DNA from: a virus
IMG/VR virus record: IMGVR_UViG_3300042465_006006
Location: 1 to 32,690 of that record
Direction: 5' to 3' (one strand)
Length of the DNA stretch: 32,690 nucleotides
Shown: in pieces, positions 22,534 through 29,327 of the stretch
How the letters are laid out: every line of letters starts with the position of its first letter
Numbering within the stretch: the first letter of the stretch is position 1
Notes under the pieces: model-generated
The model's input: the letters and a program-made list of their open reading frames with translations, nothing else
The model's database searches: none
What the model was told of the DNA's origin: nothing
Program-made: the position numbers and the translations under genes

Positions 22534-22905
22534 ATGAGAAATACTTATGTCTACGAATTTTATGTAATGGATGACGGCTGGGAGATGTTCCCAACCGTTC
22601 AAGAGACAATCGTAAAAATTGGTGAAACAGTAAATAATTCTTTAGGACAGGATACTGGCTGTTTCTTGCTGGAAGACTTTATGGAATTTAGACATAGAGC
22701 CCTCAAAGCAGCAGATATTGCAGACACCAGCAAAGGGTTTTCAACTCCGATTTATACCATGCCTTTGGTCGACAATTTTAGACCATCCTACGCGCTTGCG
22801 TGGAAAGCTGCTAAGGGCGGATGGTGTATTGTTGTATCGGAAGAAAGATTGTTGTGGCTCGAAAATATTGAGAGCTGCAAGCTTAAAATAATCGACAATC
22901 TTTAA
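22534..22905 (+). CDS. Hypothetical protein upstream of primase-helicase
   Basis: A 123-residue product. Start chosen at 22534 (MRNTYVYEFYVMDDG) with AGGAG 6 nt upstream; an in-frame ATG at 22465 overlaps the promoter -10. The sequence reads as a mixed alpha/beta fold with conserved-looking aromatics (ALAWKAAKGGWCIVVSEERLLWLENIE). No family recognised. Its position between an early promoter and the prim-pol/helicase points to a replication accessory role. AT-richer than the virion genes. Confidence 0.55.
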   Translation: MRNTYVYEFYVMDDGWEMFPTVQETIVKIGETVNNSLGQDTGCFLLEDFMEFRHRALKAADIADTSKGFSTPIYTMPLVDNFRPSYALAWKAAKGGWCIVVSEERLLWLENIESCKLKIIDNL

Positions 22906-22919
22906 TAAGGTCTATTGAT

Positions 22920-25196
22920 ATGCTCTCTGACGCCGAACTTCAGGCGTTGATAGATGATGTCGAAAGCGATTTCCCATCATACTCATCATACGCAAAGCTA
23001 TATCGCCATTACGGCATGCAAGTCGTTCCCGCTAACTTCCCAAACGAAGTTAAGGAATGGAAGCGTCCACACTATGAATTAAAGTGGAAGCAATACCAAA
23101 AGACAATGATGGAAGACCAAGAGTTCGATGCACTCTATGGTCTTGGCGCAAAGTATGCTGGGCGCCAGAATATGGGTCTTATTACGGGCGTAAGCCCTCG
23201 ACGGATTGTCGTCGTCGATCTTGATGCGCATAAAAATCCAAAGGCTGAAATATGGTGGCAAGGCATACACGCCGACCACAACATGGGCATCATGTCGCAC
23301 ACTGTCGCGCAAAGAACAGGCGGCGGCGGAGAGCAACATTTCTTTATTGCGCCGGACGGTTTTATTTGTCCGACAAATAGAAACTCTTCGTGGGGCGTCG
23401 ATAGCCGCGGCGATGGCGGGTTCGCCATGCTGGCTCCTTCAAAGCATGAAAGCGGTAAGCTTTATGAATGGATGGAAGGTCAGGCGCCGTGGGAATGTGA
23501 TTTTGAAGTCATGCCCGAATGGATGTGCCGGGAAATAGAATCCATTCTTGGTGTCGGAATTTCTCATAGAGACTCCGGGTCTCGCACAAGAACAGATACG
23601 CCCGCACACAGATCCGATGAATGGGGAAAGATCGTAGACGGCCGCGAAGACCTTATGACAAAGATGGTCTTCAGATCTGTGCTTGGTCTTTATCGCGATT
23701 GCCCGATCATGCCGTCAGACCGCGAGCAGGCTGATGCAATGGAGAATTGCTTCCAGTCATATGTGATGGCAGTCGATACGCGAATTGAAGGATCGACAAA
23801 ATCCAAAGAGGATCTGCTTGAGCAAGAAGGCAGAGGTCGGTCGCTATTTATCAAGAAATGGCGCGCAACCATCCTTCAATGGGATGAAAAGATCAGCAAG
23901 GAAGCTGCGCGCCCTTTTGTAAAAGAGACACCTGAGAAGATAGATCCATTTTCTGAGCCGCCGCCAAGTGCCGGTTCGAAGGAAGAGAAGAAAGAAGAAG
24001 AACCTTCCACTAAAGAAGAAGAAAAGCCCGAAACAGACGACGACGAGTTTGCCCCGAAGAAGAAGAAACTTCTAAAGCTATACACAATTGACGAGATCGA
24101 ATCGTTTGGGCCGGTCAAGGCTCTGATCGAAGACACCGTCGCCGAAGGAAGCTTAGGGTTTATTTATGGGCCTCCCGGATGTGGCAAGACGTTCGTCGCC
24201 CTATCGATGGGCCTGAGTATCGCCTATGGCCGGGAGCATTGGCTATGGGACAAGAGAATCAATAGAGGCGGCCCCGTAATCTATATCAGCCTTGAAGGTA
24301 AGTCCGACCTTGGCAACCGCATCAAGGCTTGGAAGATCCATAATGGCATCTCCCATAATGATCAGAACTTCAGGGCTATATTCGATCAGGTGAACTTCAC
24401 CCGACAGGAAAGCATTAAGATATTTGTCGACTCTTTGGATGAATATATGTCGGCATACTCCCCGCCGTCCATGATCTTCATAGATACGGTTTCGAGGTCT
24501 ATCGCCGGCGGCGGGGAAAACGACGCAGAGGAGATATCGCTGTTCATTGAGACCTGCGGAAACCTCCAGAGGCGCTATTCCACAAACCTCACCGGGATCC
24601 ATCATACAGGCCGCTTTGGAACGAATATGCGCGGCTCCAGCGCCTTCGACGGCGGCGCCGACTTTATGTATCGGGTTGAGCGGGACAAGAAGGCTGGCCT
24701 GTCAGGATTGATCCATGCGGAGAAGATCAAGGCATACCCGGATATGTGGGAGATGCCCTTCAGGCTCGAAAAGATCACTCTGGATGACTTTGGCGCCCAA
24801 TCCAGCCTTGTCGCCACGTCTGAGCCTGAACAGGCCCCAGCTGGCGGTTCTGGGGCTTCTGAAGGCGGGTTCGGAGGTCATCAGGAGACCGGCTTTACGA
24901 CCATCGGCAGGAAGCTCCCTGATGCCGTTTGGAAGGCGATATTCGATGAGGTCGACCAAGCCAAACAGGAAGGTATTCCTTGGAGCGAGTTCAAGCAGTC
25001 AGGAAGCAGATACGCCGGAACGAGGATTATGGAGATTATTTATTCTCACGGGATCGACACAATGAACGAATCGGACGCTGATGCGATTGTTCGAAAGCTG
25101 ACCGGAAAACTTTACCTCGTCACCGTCGAATACATGCACAACAAGATGCTCAAGAAGGGTCTGGAAGTGAGAAACAGACCGTCTTTTAACGTGTGA
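22920..25196 (+). CDS. Bifunctional prim-pol and AAA helicase (RepA-like)
   Basis: A 758-residue replication protein. Residues about 20-200 are a bifunctional primase-polymerase (AEP) domain: VVVDLDAHK with the metal pair Asp100/Asp102, GGGGEQHFF with the active-site histidine, and AMLAPSKH. Residues about 343-385 form a Glu/Lys-rich linker. From about 395 is a RecA-fold helicase of the RepA/AAA_25 type: Walker A GPPGCGKT at 417-424, Walker B MIFIDT at 518-523, a GIHHTG sensor, and RGSSAFDGGADFMYRVER. It would open, unwind and prime phage DNA. The start is supported by AAGG and the recurrent ATTGATATG context. An iteron-like region follows directly. Confidence 0.88.
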   Translation: MLSDAELQALIDDVESDFPSYSSYAKLYRHYGMQVVPANFPNEVKEWKRPHYELKWKQYQKTMMEDQEFDALYGLGAKYAGRQNMGLITGVSPRRIVVVDLDAHKNPKAEIWWQGIHADHNMGIMSHTVAQRTGGGGEQHFFIAPDGFICPTNRNSSWGVDSRGDGGFAMLAPSKHESGKLYEWMEGQAPWECDFEVMPEWMCREIESILGVGISHRDSGSRTRTDTPAHRSDEWGKIVDGREDLMTKMVFRSVLGLYRDCPIMPSDREQADAMENCFQSYVMAVDTRIEGSTKSKEDLLEQEGRGRSLFIKKWRATILQWDEKISKEAARPFVKETPEKIDPFSEPPPSAGSKEEKKEEEPSTKEEEKPETDDDEFAPKKKKLLKLYTIDEIESFGPVKALIEDTVAEGSLGFIYGPPGCGKTFVALSMGLSIAYGREHWLWDKRINRGGPVIYISLEGKSDLGNRIKAWKIHNGISHNDQNFRAIFDQVNFTRQESIKIFVDSLDEYMSAYSPPSMIFIDTVSRSIAGGGENDAEEISLFIETCGNLQRRYSTNLTGIHHTGRFGTNMRGSSAFDGGADFMYRVERDKKAGLSGLIHAEKIKAYPDMWEMPFRLEKITLDDFGAQSSLVATSEPEQAPAGGSGASEGGFGGHQETGFTTIGRKLPDAVWKAIFDEVDQAKQEGIPWSEFKQSGSRYAGTRIMEIIYSHGIDTMNESDADAIVRKLTGKLYLVTVEYMHNKMLKKGLEVRNRPSFNV

Positions 25197-25223
25197 TTTT
25201 GGAGAGCCGAAATGAACGTATAC

Positions 25224-25328
25224 GCGGGGGTTAAGTCATTGTTTTTATTTGTGCGCGGGGGTCTGCGGGGGTCTGTGTTTTTATTTGCGGGGGTTAAGTC
25301 ATTGATTCTACAGGGTCGCGGGGGTCTG
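25224..25328 (+). repeat. GCGGGGGT direct repeats (iteron-like), origin candidate
   Basis: Five copies of GCGGGGGT start at 25224, 25255, 25265, 25287 and 25318. Two extend to GCGGGGGTTAAGTCATTG (25224-25241 and 25287-25304) and three to GCGGGGGTCTG. The long copies are 63 bp apart, as are the first and last short copies (25255 and 25318). AT-rich TTTTTATTT tracts separate the G-rich blocks. Iterated sites next to a helicase gene, with an adjoining AT tract, are how many replicons mark their origin. No function is proved. A 75-codon frame through this stretch shows no protein features. Confidence 0.6.
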
Positions 25329-25340
25329 AGGTTTCCCCCC

Positions 25341-25355
25341 GCCCCCTACGGGGGC
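25341..25355. repeat. Perfect GCCCCC-TAC-GGGGGC hairpin
   Basis: A 6-bp GC stem with a 3-nt loop, immediately right of the GCGGGGGT repeats and left of a CTCGCTTCGCCC/GCGCTTGCGC-rich stretch. It could be a transcription terminator without T-run or a replication fork structure. The whole gap 25197-25469 is otherwise without a credible gene. Confidence 0.5.
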
Positions 25356-25412
25356 TCCCCCCTTCCTGCTCGCTTCGCCCTGCGCTTGCGCTCCGGGCTC
25401 GCTGCGCGGCGC

Positions 25413-25442
25413 TTGACAGACGCCGCCGGCGTGCGTTAGCCT
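25413..25442 (+). promoter_or_regulatory. Rightward promoter with spacer palindrome
   Basis: CGCTTGACA (-35 TTGACA at 25413-25418), then after 18 nt TAGCCT (25437-25442). The spacer contains a perfect palindrome, ACGCCG-C-CGGCGT (25420-25432), an operator candidate. The CGCTTGAC context is shared with the two minus-strand promoters at 28733 and 29748. It would drive the genes from 25470 on. Confidence 0.5.
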
Positions 25443-25469
25443 CGACGGCGTTGATATTGAGATTAGGTT

Positions 25470-25742
25470 ATGACTGGTAATCGCAAGGATGGCGTTATCG
25501 CCAAAACTCGTCAGTGGGTGCTAATCGAACGACCGGGCGAAGGCGAGAACGGCTGGATGAACATTTGGCTGTCGGCGCGTAGTTCGGATGTTCTTAGGAA
25601 AGACTTCCTGATCAGTTTTAATGTTCGAACGGGCAGGTTCAGCGACTGCCCGGCGTGGAAGAAGCTGAACACCGGATACCCCGATATGGCGGATTGGGCC
25701 ATAGAGGCCGTTCGGAAGAGATATCGATTGAGAGGAGATTGA
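25470..25742 (+). CDS. Hypothetical protein
   Basis: A 90-residue protein (MTGNRKDGVIAKTRQWVLIERPGEG) with a strand-rich, Trp-containing first half and a C-terminal helix (MADWAIEAVRKRYRLR). No family recognised. It follows the iteron-like gap and its promoter, and is the first of three closely spaced genes (1-nt gap, then 1-nt overlap). A weak AGG element precedes the ATG. Confidence 0.5.
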   Translation: MTGNRKDGVIAKTRQWVLIERPGEGENGWMNIWLSARSSDVLRKDFLISFNVRTGRFSDCPAWKKLNTGYPDMADWAIEAVRKRYRLRGD

Positions 25743-25743
25743 G

Positions 25744-25968
25744 ATGATCAAGGCAAAAGGGCCGTTCCCTTCGAATAAGCATCCCAGCAAGCGCACCGGC
25801 GATTCGATTGGATCGGCCAGTCTGGACGCCCCGCCGCCAAAGCTGCGGTCGCTACACAGCATCCGTTACGATGCGCGGCTCAAGGATGAATTATACGGCG
25901 ACGCAGCCAAGGCGGCGAAGGCCAAGGTGTCGCTCCCGAAGTTCTCATGGGACAAGGGAGGCGAGTAA
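25744..25968 (+). CDS. Hypothetical basic protein
   Basis: A 74-residue protein rich in Lys, Pro and Ala (FPSNKHPSKRTGDS, AAKAAKAKVSLPKF). It is preceded by GGAGATTGAGATG, one of the recurrent start cassettes. No domain recognised. The stop overlaps the next start by 1 nt. Composition suggests an unstructured nucleic-acid-contacting protein, which is only a guess. Confidence 0.5.
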   Translation: MIKAKGPFPSNKHPSKRTGDSIGSASLDAPPPKLRSLHSIRYDARLKDELYGDAAKAAKAKVSLPKFSWDKGGE

Positions 25969-26645
25969 TGGCGAAGAGACCGTCAAGACCGCCGCCGCCG
26001 TCCGATAGATCAATACCTGTCGCAAGGGAGCCGGCGGCGCCGTGGCTTATTTCAAATGGGACTTACCTATCTGGTAGAGCCGCAATAGATGGCGCAGATG
26101 CGTTGGAAGTAGAATTAGAACTGAAATGGGGACGCGGAAGATTGCCGCTTCTGGTGTCTCAGGAACTTCGAGAAAAGTTTTATAGGCAAAAATATTTATT
26201 CAGTCATGCCCGGTGGAAGGGACAGCTAATTGATGTCCAGCGAGAATCGGAGCGCATGATTAAGGCATGGAAGGCGCTTGATAAGGCGGCGACAGAAGCC
26301 GGGTGCGTTCCTATAGACCCTGCCGTGTTTGAGGTGACGCTTGAAGACGGCACGGTCGCGGCAATTGTGAGGGAACCGGATCTTGTAAACAAAGTCATGG
26401 CTGATGGTCGGCGCGTAAACGTATATTCTCTTGAAGAGATAGGGCGCCTGATATTTTCATTTAAGGAAGTATTGGCGGTCAAGGAAGCGTTCCCCGGAGC
26501 AGAGGTCGTCCCTACAAAGATGAAAGTTGTAAATGCTCTTCATCAGCCATTAGACGGCGAAGGAGAGGGTATTCTTGACCCCGGCACGCCATTGGATGCT
26601 GTTGACGGATTCAACATAAAGGTCGGAGATGACATCTCATTTTAG
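25968..26645 (+). CDS. Hypothetical protein, early region
   Basis: A 225-residue product. Start chosen at 25968 (MAKRPSRPPPPS) because it forms a TAATG coupling with the previous gene and GGGAGGCGAG lies upstream; an earlier ATG at 25947 is inside that gene. After a Pro-rich N-terminus come helical segments (YRQKYLFSHARWKGQLIDVQRESERMIKAWKALDKAATEAG) and a beta-rich C-terminal half (VFEVTLEDGTVAAIVREPDL, VNVYSLEEIGRLIFSFKEVL). The family is not recognised. A clear terminator follows, so this is the last gene of its unit. Confidence 0.55.
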   Translation: MAKRPSRPPPPSDRSIPVAREPAAPWLISNGTYLSGRAAIDGADALEVELELKWGRGRLPLLVSQELREKFYRQKYLFSHARWKGQLIDVQRESERMIKAWKALDKAATEAGCVPIDPAVFEVTLEDGTVAAIVREPDLVNKVMADGRRVNVYSLEEIGRLIFSFKEVLAVKEAFPGAEVVPTKMKVVNALHQPLDGEGEGILDPGTPLDAVDGFNIKVGDDISF

Positions 26646-26660
26646 GGGTGGTATAAGACA

Positions 26661-26697
26661 AAGGCCAGCCGCTGTTGACGCAGCGCTGGCCTTTTAA
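26661..26697 (+). terminator. Rho-independent terminator
   Basis: AAGGCCAGC (26661-26669) pairs with GCTGGCCTT (26685-26693). An inner GCTG/CAGC stem closes a 6-nt loop, and a TTTT run follows. It ends the transcript of the 25470-26645 genes and stands just ahead of the HNH endonuclease gene. Confidence 0.85.
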
Positions 26698-26721
26698 CCT
26701 CTAACCCAATCGTGGTGGGCT

Positions 26722-27246
26722 ATGGCTAAAAAACATTTACCTGACATTGAGACTTTGCGTCAACTGCTTCGGTATGATCCCGAAGCAGGAAAATTGTATT
26801 GGTTGGATAGACAAAACAATAAATCATTCAATACTCGTTTTTCTGGTAAAGAAGCTGGAACAGCGAAAGATAGATATGGATATCTTCAAATAGAAATTAT
26901 TAATATAAACACAAGATCACACATAATTGCTTGGGCATTGCATTACGGATTATATCCATCTGATGAATTAGATCATATAAATGGAGACAGAGCGGATAAT
27001 AGAATAGTTAATTTAAGGGAAGCGACTAGATCGCAAAATAATATGAACACGGCATTGGCTAAAAATAATACTAGCGGGGCCAAGGGAGTGCACTTTTTCA
27101 AGGTAACTAATAAATGGAGTAGTTTTATAAAAATAAATAGAAAATCTATTCATCTTGGATATTTTCTAACATTTGAAGAAGCTGTTGACGCTCGTAAAAA
27201 AGCAGAGATAAGATATCACGGTGAATACGCGAGGAAATCGCAATGA
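26722..27246 (+). CDS. HNH homing endonuclease with AP2 DNA-binding domain
   Basis: A 174-residue selfish endonuclease. The HNH domain spans about residues 50-110, with SHIIAWALHYG (His67), DHINGD (84-89) and NLREAT (from Asn98). An AP2-type DNA-binding domain follows at about 118-165 (SGAKGVHFFKVTNKWSSFIKINRKSIHLGYFLTFEEAVDAR). It would cut cognate DNA lacking the insertion, spreading the element to related phages. The gene is clearly more AT-rich than its surroundings, a sign of recent transfer. It sits right after a strong terminator, and its stop overlaps the next start by 4 nt. Confidence 0.9.
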   Translation: MAKKHLPDIETLRQLLRYDPEAGKLYWLDRQNNKSFNTRFSGKEAGTAKDRYGYLQIEIININTRSHIIAWALHYGLYPSDELDHINGDRADNRIVNLREATRSQNNMNTALAKNNTSGAKGVHFFKVTNKWSSFIKINRKSIHLGYFLTFEEAVDARKKAEIRYHGEYARKSQ

Positions 27247-27440
27247 CGCAATCCCGTTCTGATCTTCAATCATTGGTCAATAGCACAATCGAAATTGATG
27301 TTGCGATCAACCGCGCAAAGCGTCTTCTCGTCGACGCCGAATGGCAGGAAGATGAAGAGACGATCAAGTCATTGCGTAATGAGATCGACCGCCTTGAAAG
27401 ACAAAAGGCGCTTGGTCAAACGCATGACGTTCTTTGGTGA
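27243..27440 (+). CDS. Small coiled-coil protein, unknown function
   Basis: A 65-residue, highly charged, helical protein (IDVAINRAKRLLVDAEWQEDEETIKSLRNEIDRLERQKAL) predicted by eye as one long coiled coil. It overlaps the HNH gene by 4 nt (ATGA). Its composition resembles the phage backbone rather than the AT-rich endonuclease, so it may predate that insertion. No family recognised. It is followed by a 140-bp gap ending in a bidirectional terminator. Confidence 0.5.
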   Translation: MTQSRSDLQSLVNSTIEIDVAINRAKRLLVDAEWQEDEETIKSLRNEIDRLERQKALGQTHDVLW

Positions 27441-27547
27441 ATGCGAATTGTAGGCGCCCGCTCCTGCAATCTATGTATTAGCGGGTAGATATAAAATACG
27501 ACGGAGAACGGAATCGAGAACACACAAGCTGACATCGTGTAACAAAA

Positions 27548-27573
27548 GGCCAGAGGACGCCATGCCTCTGGCC
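27548..27573. terminator. Bidirectional terminator between convergent genes
   Basis: GGCCAGAGG (27548-27556) pairs with CCTCTGGCC (27565-27573) around an 8-nt loop. It is flanked by AACAAAA on the left and GTTTGTTTT on the right, so each strand sees a T-rich tail. It sits between the rightward gene ending at 27440 and the leftward gene ending at 27581. Confidence 0.85.
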
Positions 27574-27580
27574 GTTTGTT

Positions 27581-27829
27581 TTATATTGTTTCGACAATTG
27601 CGAACGCCTTAACAATTAAGGCGTCTTTTTTGCATTCTTCTTCATCGCGTCCATTTTCCATCCATATGTTAATTCTGGCGCGGGCGTATTCTGTAGCGTC
27701 TTTTTTTGTCCGAAAAATTGCAGGAGAATGGAGGAACAATATTCTTCCCGGATAGGTTATTGAATCTGCTCCAATGAATTGTCCATTCCGATTTACAACA
27801 GTCCATCCTGTCTTTTCTGATGTTGCCAT
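27581..27829 (-). CDS. Hypothetical protein
   Basis: An 82-residue product. Start taken at 27829 (MATSEKTGWTVVNRNG) because AAGGAGAG lies 5 nt upstream; a longer frame from 27889 would overlap the HTH gene. Strands dominate the first half (GWTVVNRNGQFIGADS), then a helix (TKKDATEYARARINIWMENG) and an acidic/Lys segment. It is the last gene of the leftward small-gene cluster, right before the bidirectional terminator. No family recognised. Confidence 0.55.
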   Translation of the reverse strand: MATSEKTGWTVVNRNGQFIGADSITYPGRILFLHSPAIFRTKKDATEYARARINIWMENGRDEEECKKDALIVKAFAIVETI

Positions 27830-27831
27830 AT

Positions 27832-28068
27832 TCACTCTCCTTGTCTGGCTTCTTGTATTACTTCCATCTCGACTGCTTGAACCAGCCAATCAATTGACAG
27901 CTGTTTATTATCAAGGGCAGCAAGAATAAGAACAACAGAGCGAGGTATGCCATTAACGCCTCGTAGCCAAGAGTTAACCTGACGCGGCGTGACGCCTGCA
28001 ATGGTCGCGACATCTGTGTTCGTTATCCCTAGTTTATCAAGAACGATGCGAAGCTGATTTGGCGTCAC
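27832..28068 (-). CDS. XRE-type helix-turn-helix regulator
   Basis: A 78-residue product. Start set at GTG 28068, which has AAGGAG 9 nt upstream; a TTG at 28092 is the alternative. The sequence NQLRIVLDKLGITNTDVATIAGVTPRQVNSWLRG is a Cro/CI-like helix-turn-helix (helix 2 'TDVATIAGV', recognition helix 'PRQVNSWLRG'), followed by a helical dimerisation tail. It would bind a DNA operator. It is the only clear sequence-specific DNA-binding regulator in the window, so it is the natural candidate for the dyads at 28733, 29748 or 20669. It overlaps its upstream neighbour by 32 nt. Confidence 0.75.
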   Translation of the reverse strand: MTPNQLRIVLDKLGITNTDVATIAGVTPRQVNSWLRGVNGIPRSVVLILAALDNKQLSIDWLVQAVEMEVIQEARQGE

Positions 28069-28264
28069 GGTATTCGACTCCTTTAGAGACAAGAGAATTG
28101 ATCACATGCTGCTCGCTCCAAAGCGTGCTGGCGTTCATGAAGTCGCGCCCTGTGAAGACGCAGAACAGGCGCCATAGAACAGGGTTCACTTCGTAGCACG
28201 GCTCGTTAGAAGCAAGGATGTAGGGATGGCCTTCGACATTGTGGTCATAGATATCAAGCGACAT
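28037..28264 (-). CDS. Hypothetical protein
   Basis: A 75-residue protein (MSLDIYDHNVEGHPYILASNEPCYEVNPVLWRLF). No family recognised. Its ATG lies 3 nt after the stop of the tiny membrane protein gene upstream, whose 3' end supplies GAGG for its ribosome-binding site, so the two are translationally coupled. It overlaps the start of the HTH gene by 32 nt. Confidence 0.55.
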   Translation of the reverse strand: MSLDIYDHNVEGHPYILASNEPCYEVNPVLWRLFCVFTGRDFMNASTLWSEQHVINSLVSKGVEYRDAKSASHRS

Positions 28265-28267
28265 AGT

Positions 28268-28369
28268 TCACCTCATAAACATCAAGACAGCGAAGAACAC
28301 GGTCAATCCAAAGATCACGATGGATCCAAGGAACGACACGAGCGACACAAGAAAACGCATGAACGTCAT
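28268..28369 (-). CDS. Tiny single-TM membrane protein (33 residues)
   Basis: A 33-codon frame with GGAGGCGTA upstream of the ATG. The product is almost wholly hydrophobic: MTFMRFLVSLVSFLG, then IVIFGLTVFFAVLMFM, ending in a single Arg. It is one membrane helix with positive charge at both ends. It sits between a terminator hairpin and the next gene, whose ribosome-binding site it provides. Phages often use such peptides to alter the host membrane, as small antiholins or exclusion proteins. It is too small to identify further. Confidence 0.55.
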   Translation of the reverse strand: MTFMRFLVSLVSFLGSIVIFGLTVFFAVLMFMR

Positions 28370-28375
28370 TACGCC

Positions 28376-28406
28376 TCCAAAAAGAAAAGGGCCGCTTGCG
28401 CGGCCC
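28376..28406 (-). terminator. Intrinsic terminator, leftward
   Basis: GGGCCGC and GCGGCCC (28389-28395 and 28400-28406) form a perfect 7-bp stem with a 4-nt loop. Leftward the stem is followed by TTTTCTTTTT. It ends the message of the gene stopping at 28416. The next gene's GGAGG begins right at the end of the T-run. Confidence 0.85.
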
Positions 28407-28415
28407 CTCTTGTTA

Positions 28416-28697
28416 TTAGGCCGCGACACGAACCGCAGCCTTTACGCGGATGGTGGCGACCGGCGTCTCTTTGGTCACGAGCGCCAGATCTTCCTTGGAC
28501 AGCAGTTCGCGAACAAGCGTCGTGTCGATGCTGGCGCGAACCGTGGTGTTCACCGAAACCAGAAAGCGGTCGCCGTTGATCTGGTCAACGCCAGCCGCCA
28601 GAATCTGCTCACGCAGGTCGTCAACGCGCTTCTTAGCGGCGTCGGCTTCCGCCTTGGCGTAAGCATAGAGATCGGCGAGGGAAGCGAGGTCGGTCAT
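28416..28697 (-). CDS. Hypothetical helical protein, early region
   Basis: A 93-residue product. Start chosen at 28697 (MTDLASLADLYAYAK), with GGAG 6 nt upstream within the cassette ATGGAGACTGATATG; a start at 28709 would add four residues. The N-terminal half is a charged helix (AEADAAKKRVDDLREQILAAGVD). The C-terminal half is beta-like (NGDRFLVSVNTTVRASIDTTLVRELLSKEDLALVTK). No firm family name; this kind of protein recurs in phage early regions. It is driven by its own promoter at 28733-28761 and ended by the terminator at 28376-28406. Confidence 0.6.
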   Translation of the reverse strand: MTDLASLADLYAYAKAEADAAKKRVDDLREQILAAGVDQINGDRFLVSVNTTVRASIDTTLVRELLSKEDLALVTKETPVATIRVKAAVRVAA

Positions 28698-28732
28698 ATC
28701 AGTCTCCATCGGTTATCAATTTCAATAAAAAT

Positions 28733-28761
28733 AAGGTATCGGAACTTTCTTCCTCAGTCAA
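28733..28761 (-). promoter_or_regulatory. Leftward promoter/operator, copy 1
   Basis: Read leftward, TTGACT (28756-28761) in a CGCTTGACT context, 17-nt spacer, TACCTT (28733-28738). The spacer holds GGAA-gaaag-TTCC, a dyad. The 29-bp block 28736-28764 matches 29751-29779 at 27 positions. The shared sequence makes a common regulator likely. Confidence 0.65.
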
Positions 28762-28809
28762 GCGCTTTGGAAGAAAATTCCGAAAATATTTTCAGCGGTC
28801 GTTTTGTGG

Positions 28810-29058
28810 TTACTTTTTGGTTGAGGTCTTGCGGATCTTCTTGGCGACAGCCTCAATGACCGTCGACGCCGTCGTCTTCGTCTCCTTGGCGGCAGCTGGC
28901 GCCTTGGGCTTCGCGGCATAGTCCAGAACCATAAAACTGACGATGACGCCATCGTCCCGCGTCTCTGCCTGCTTGGCTTCCAGTTCGGCCTGCGTCAGGT
29001 CATGCTCAATGAGGCGAATCACATCGCCGTCGCTCATATGGGTTTCAATCACTCGCAT
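28810..29058 (-). CDS. Hypothetical protein with Lys/Ala-rich tail
   Basis: An 82-residue protein. The N-terminal 50 residues mix helix and strand (SDGDVIRLIEHDLTQAELEAKQAETRDDGVIVSFMVLDY). The C-terminus is Ala/Lys-rich and likely disordered (AKPKAPAAAKETKTTASTV...KKIRKTSTKK), a composition like nucleoid-binding tails. AGGAGG lies at good spacing upstream of the ATG, directly after a terminator T-run. No family recognised. Confidence 0.5.
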   Translation of the reverse strand: MRVIETHMSDGDVIRLIEHDLTQAELEAKQAETRDDGVIVSFMVLDYAAKPKAPAAAKETKTTASTVIEAVAKKIRKTSTKK

Positions 29059-29069
29059 CGCTTCCTCCT

Positions 29070-29095
29070 AAAAAGAGACCCGCCGAAGCGGGTCT
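29070..29095 (-). terminator. Intrinsic terminator with UUCG loop, leftward
   Basis: AGACCCGC (29076-29083) and GCGGGTCT (29088-29095) form a perfect 8-bp stem. Leftward the loop reads TTCG, a very stable tetraloop, and CTTTTT follows. It ends the message of the gene stopping at 29103. The ribosome-binding site of the next gene (AGGAGG) begins within 1 nt of the T-run. Confidence 0.85.
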
Positions 29096-29102
29096 GGGAA
29101 GT

Positions 29103-29327
29103 TTACCATCGATGCTGGTATTTATCCATGATGCGGTCGACGTCGAACATGAAGTCCTTATACTCGACGTCTGTCATGCGCTGCTGCAGAAACTTCAAAG
29201 CCTCGTCCAGCATCTTCGTCGCCTGTTGGTTGTCGGGATGCGTCCCGGCCAAGATCAGGGCCGTATGCTGTATGGCGCTCGTCGTGTAAGCTTCCAGTTC
29301 AAACGCGAAGTCTTTCATGCGCGACAT
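29103..29327 (-). CDS. Hypothetical helical protein
   Basis: A 74-residue product from ATG 29327 (MSRMKDFAFELEAY), with GGAG at ideal spacing inside the cassette ATGGAGATTGATATG (29325-29339). It is mostly helical (AIQHTALILAGTHPDNQQATKMLDEALKFLQQRMTD). No family recognised. One of a group of small leftward genes sharing the same start signal, so probably regulated together. Confidence 0.55.
   Translation of the reverse strand: MSRMKDFAFELEAYTTSAIQHTALILAGTHPDNQQATKMLDEALKFLQQRMTDVEYKDFMFDVDRIMDKYQHRW

Noticed and set aside
25224-25328. CRISPR-like spacing of the repeats
   Set aside because: Repeats are 8-18 bp with irregular spacing (10, 22 or 31 bp) and no cas genes. The nuclease at 19808 resembles Cas4 only in its PD-(D/E)XK fold and lacks the iron-sulfur cysteines.
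25212-25439. 75-codon frame through the repeat array
   Set aside because: Its product is just the translation of GCGGGGGT repeats and the CG-rich stretch (repeated AGVKSL and RGGLR), without a fold-like pattern. The DNA repeats are the better explanation.
27441-27547. Possible tRNA-like sequence in the gap after 27440
   Set aside because: GCCCGCT/AGCGGGT gives one stem, but I find no cloverleaf, no T-loop TTCGA motif in position and no CCA end. I see nothing else in this gap besides the terminator.
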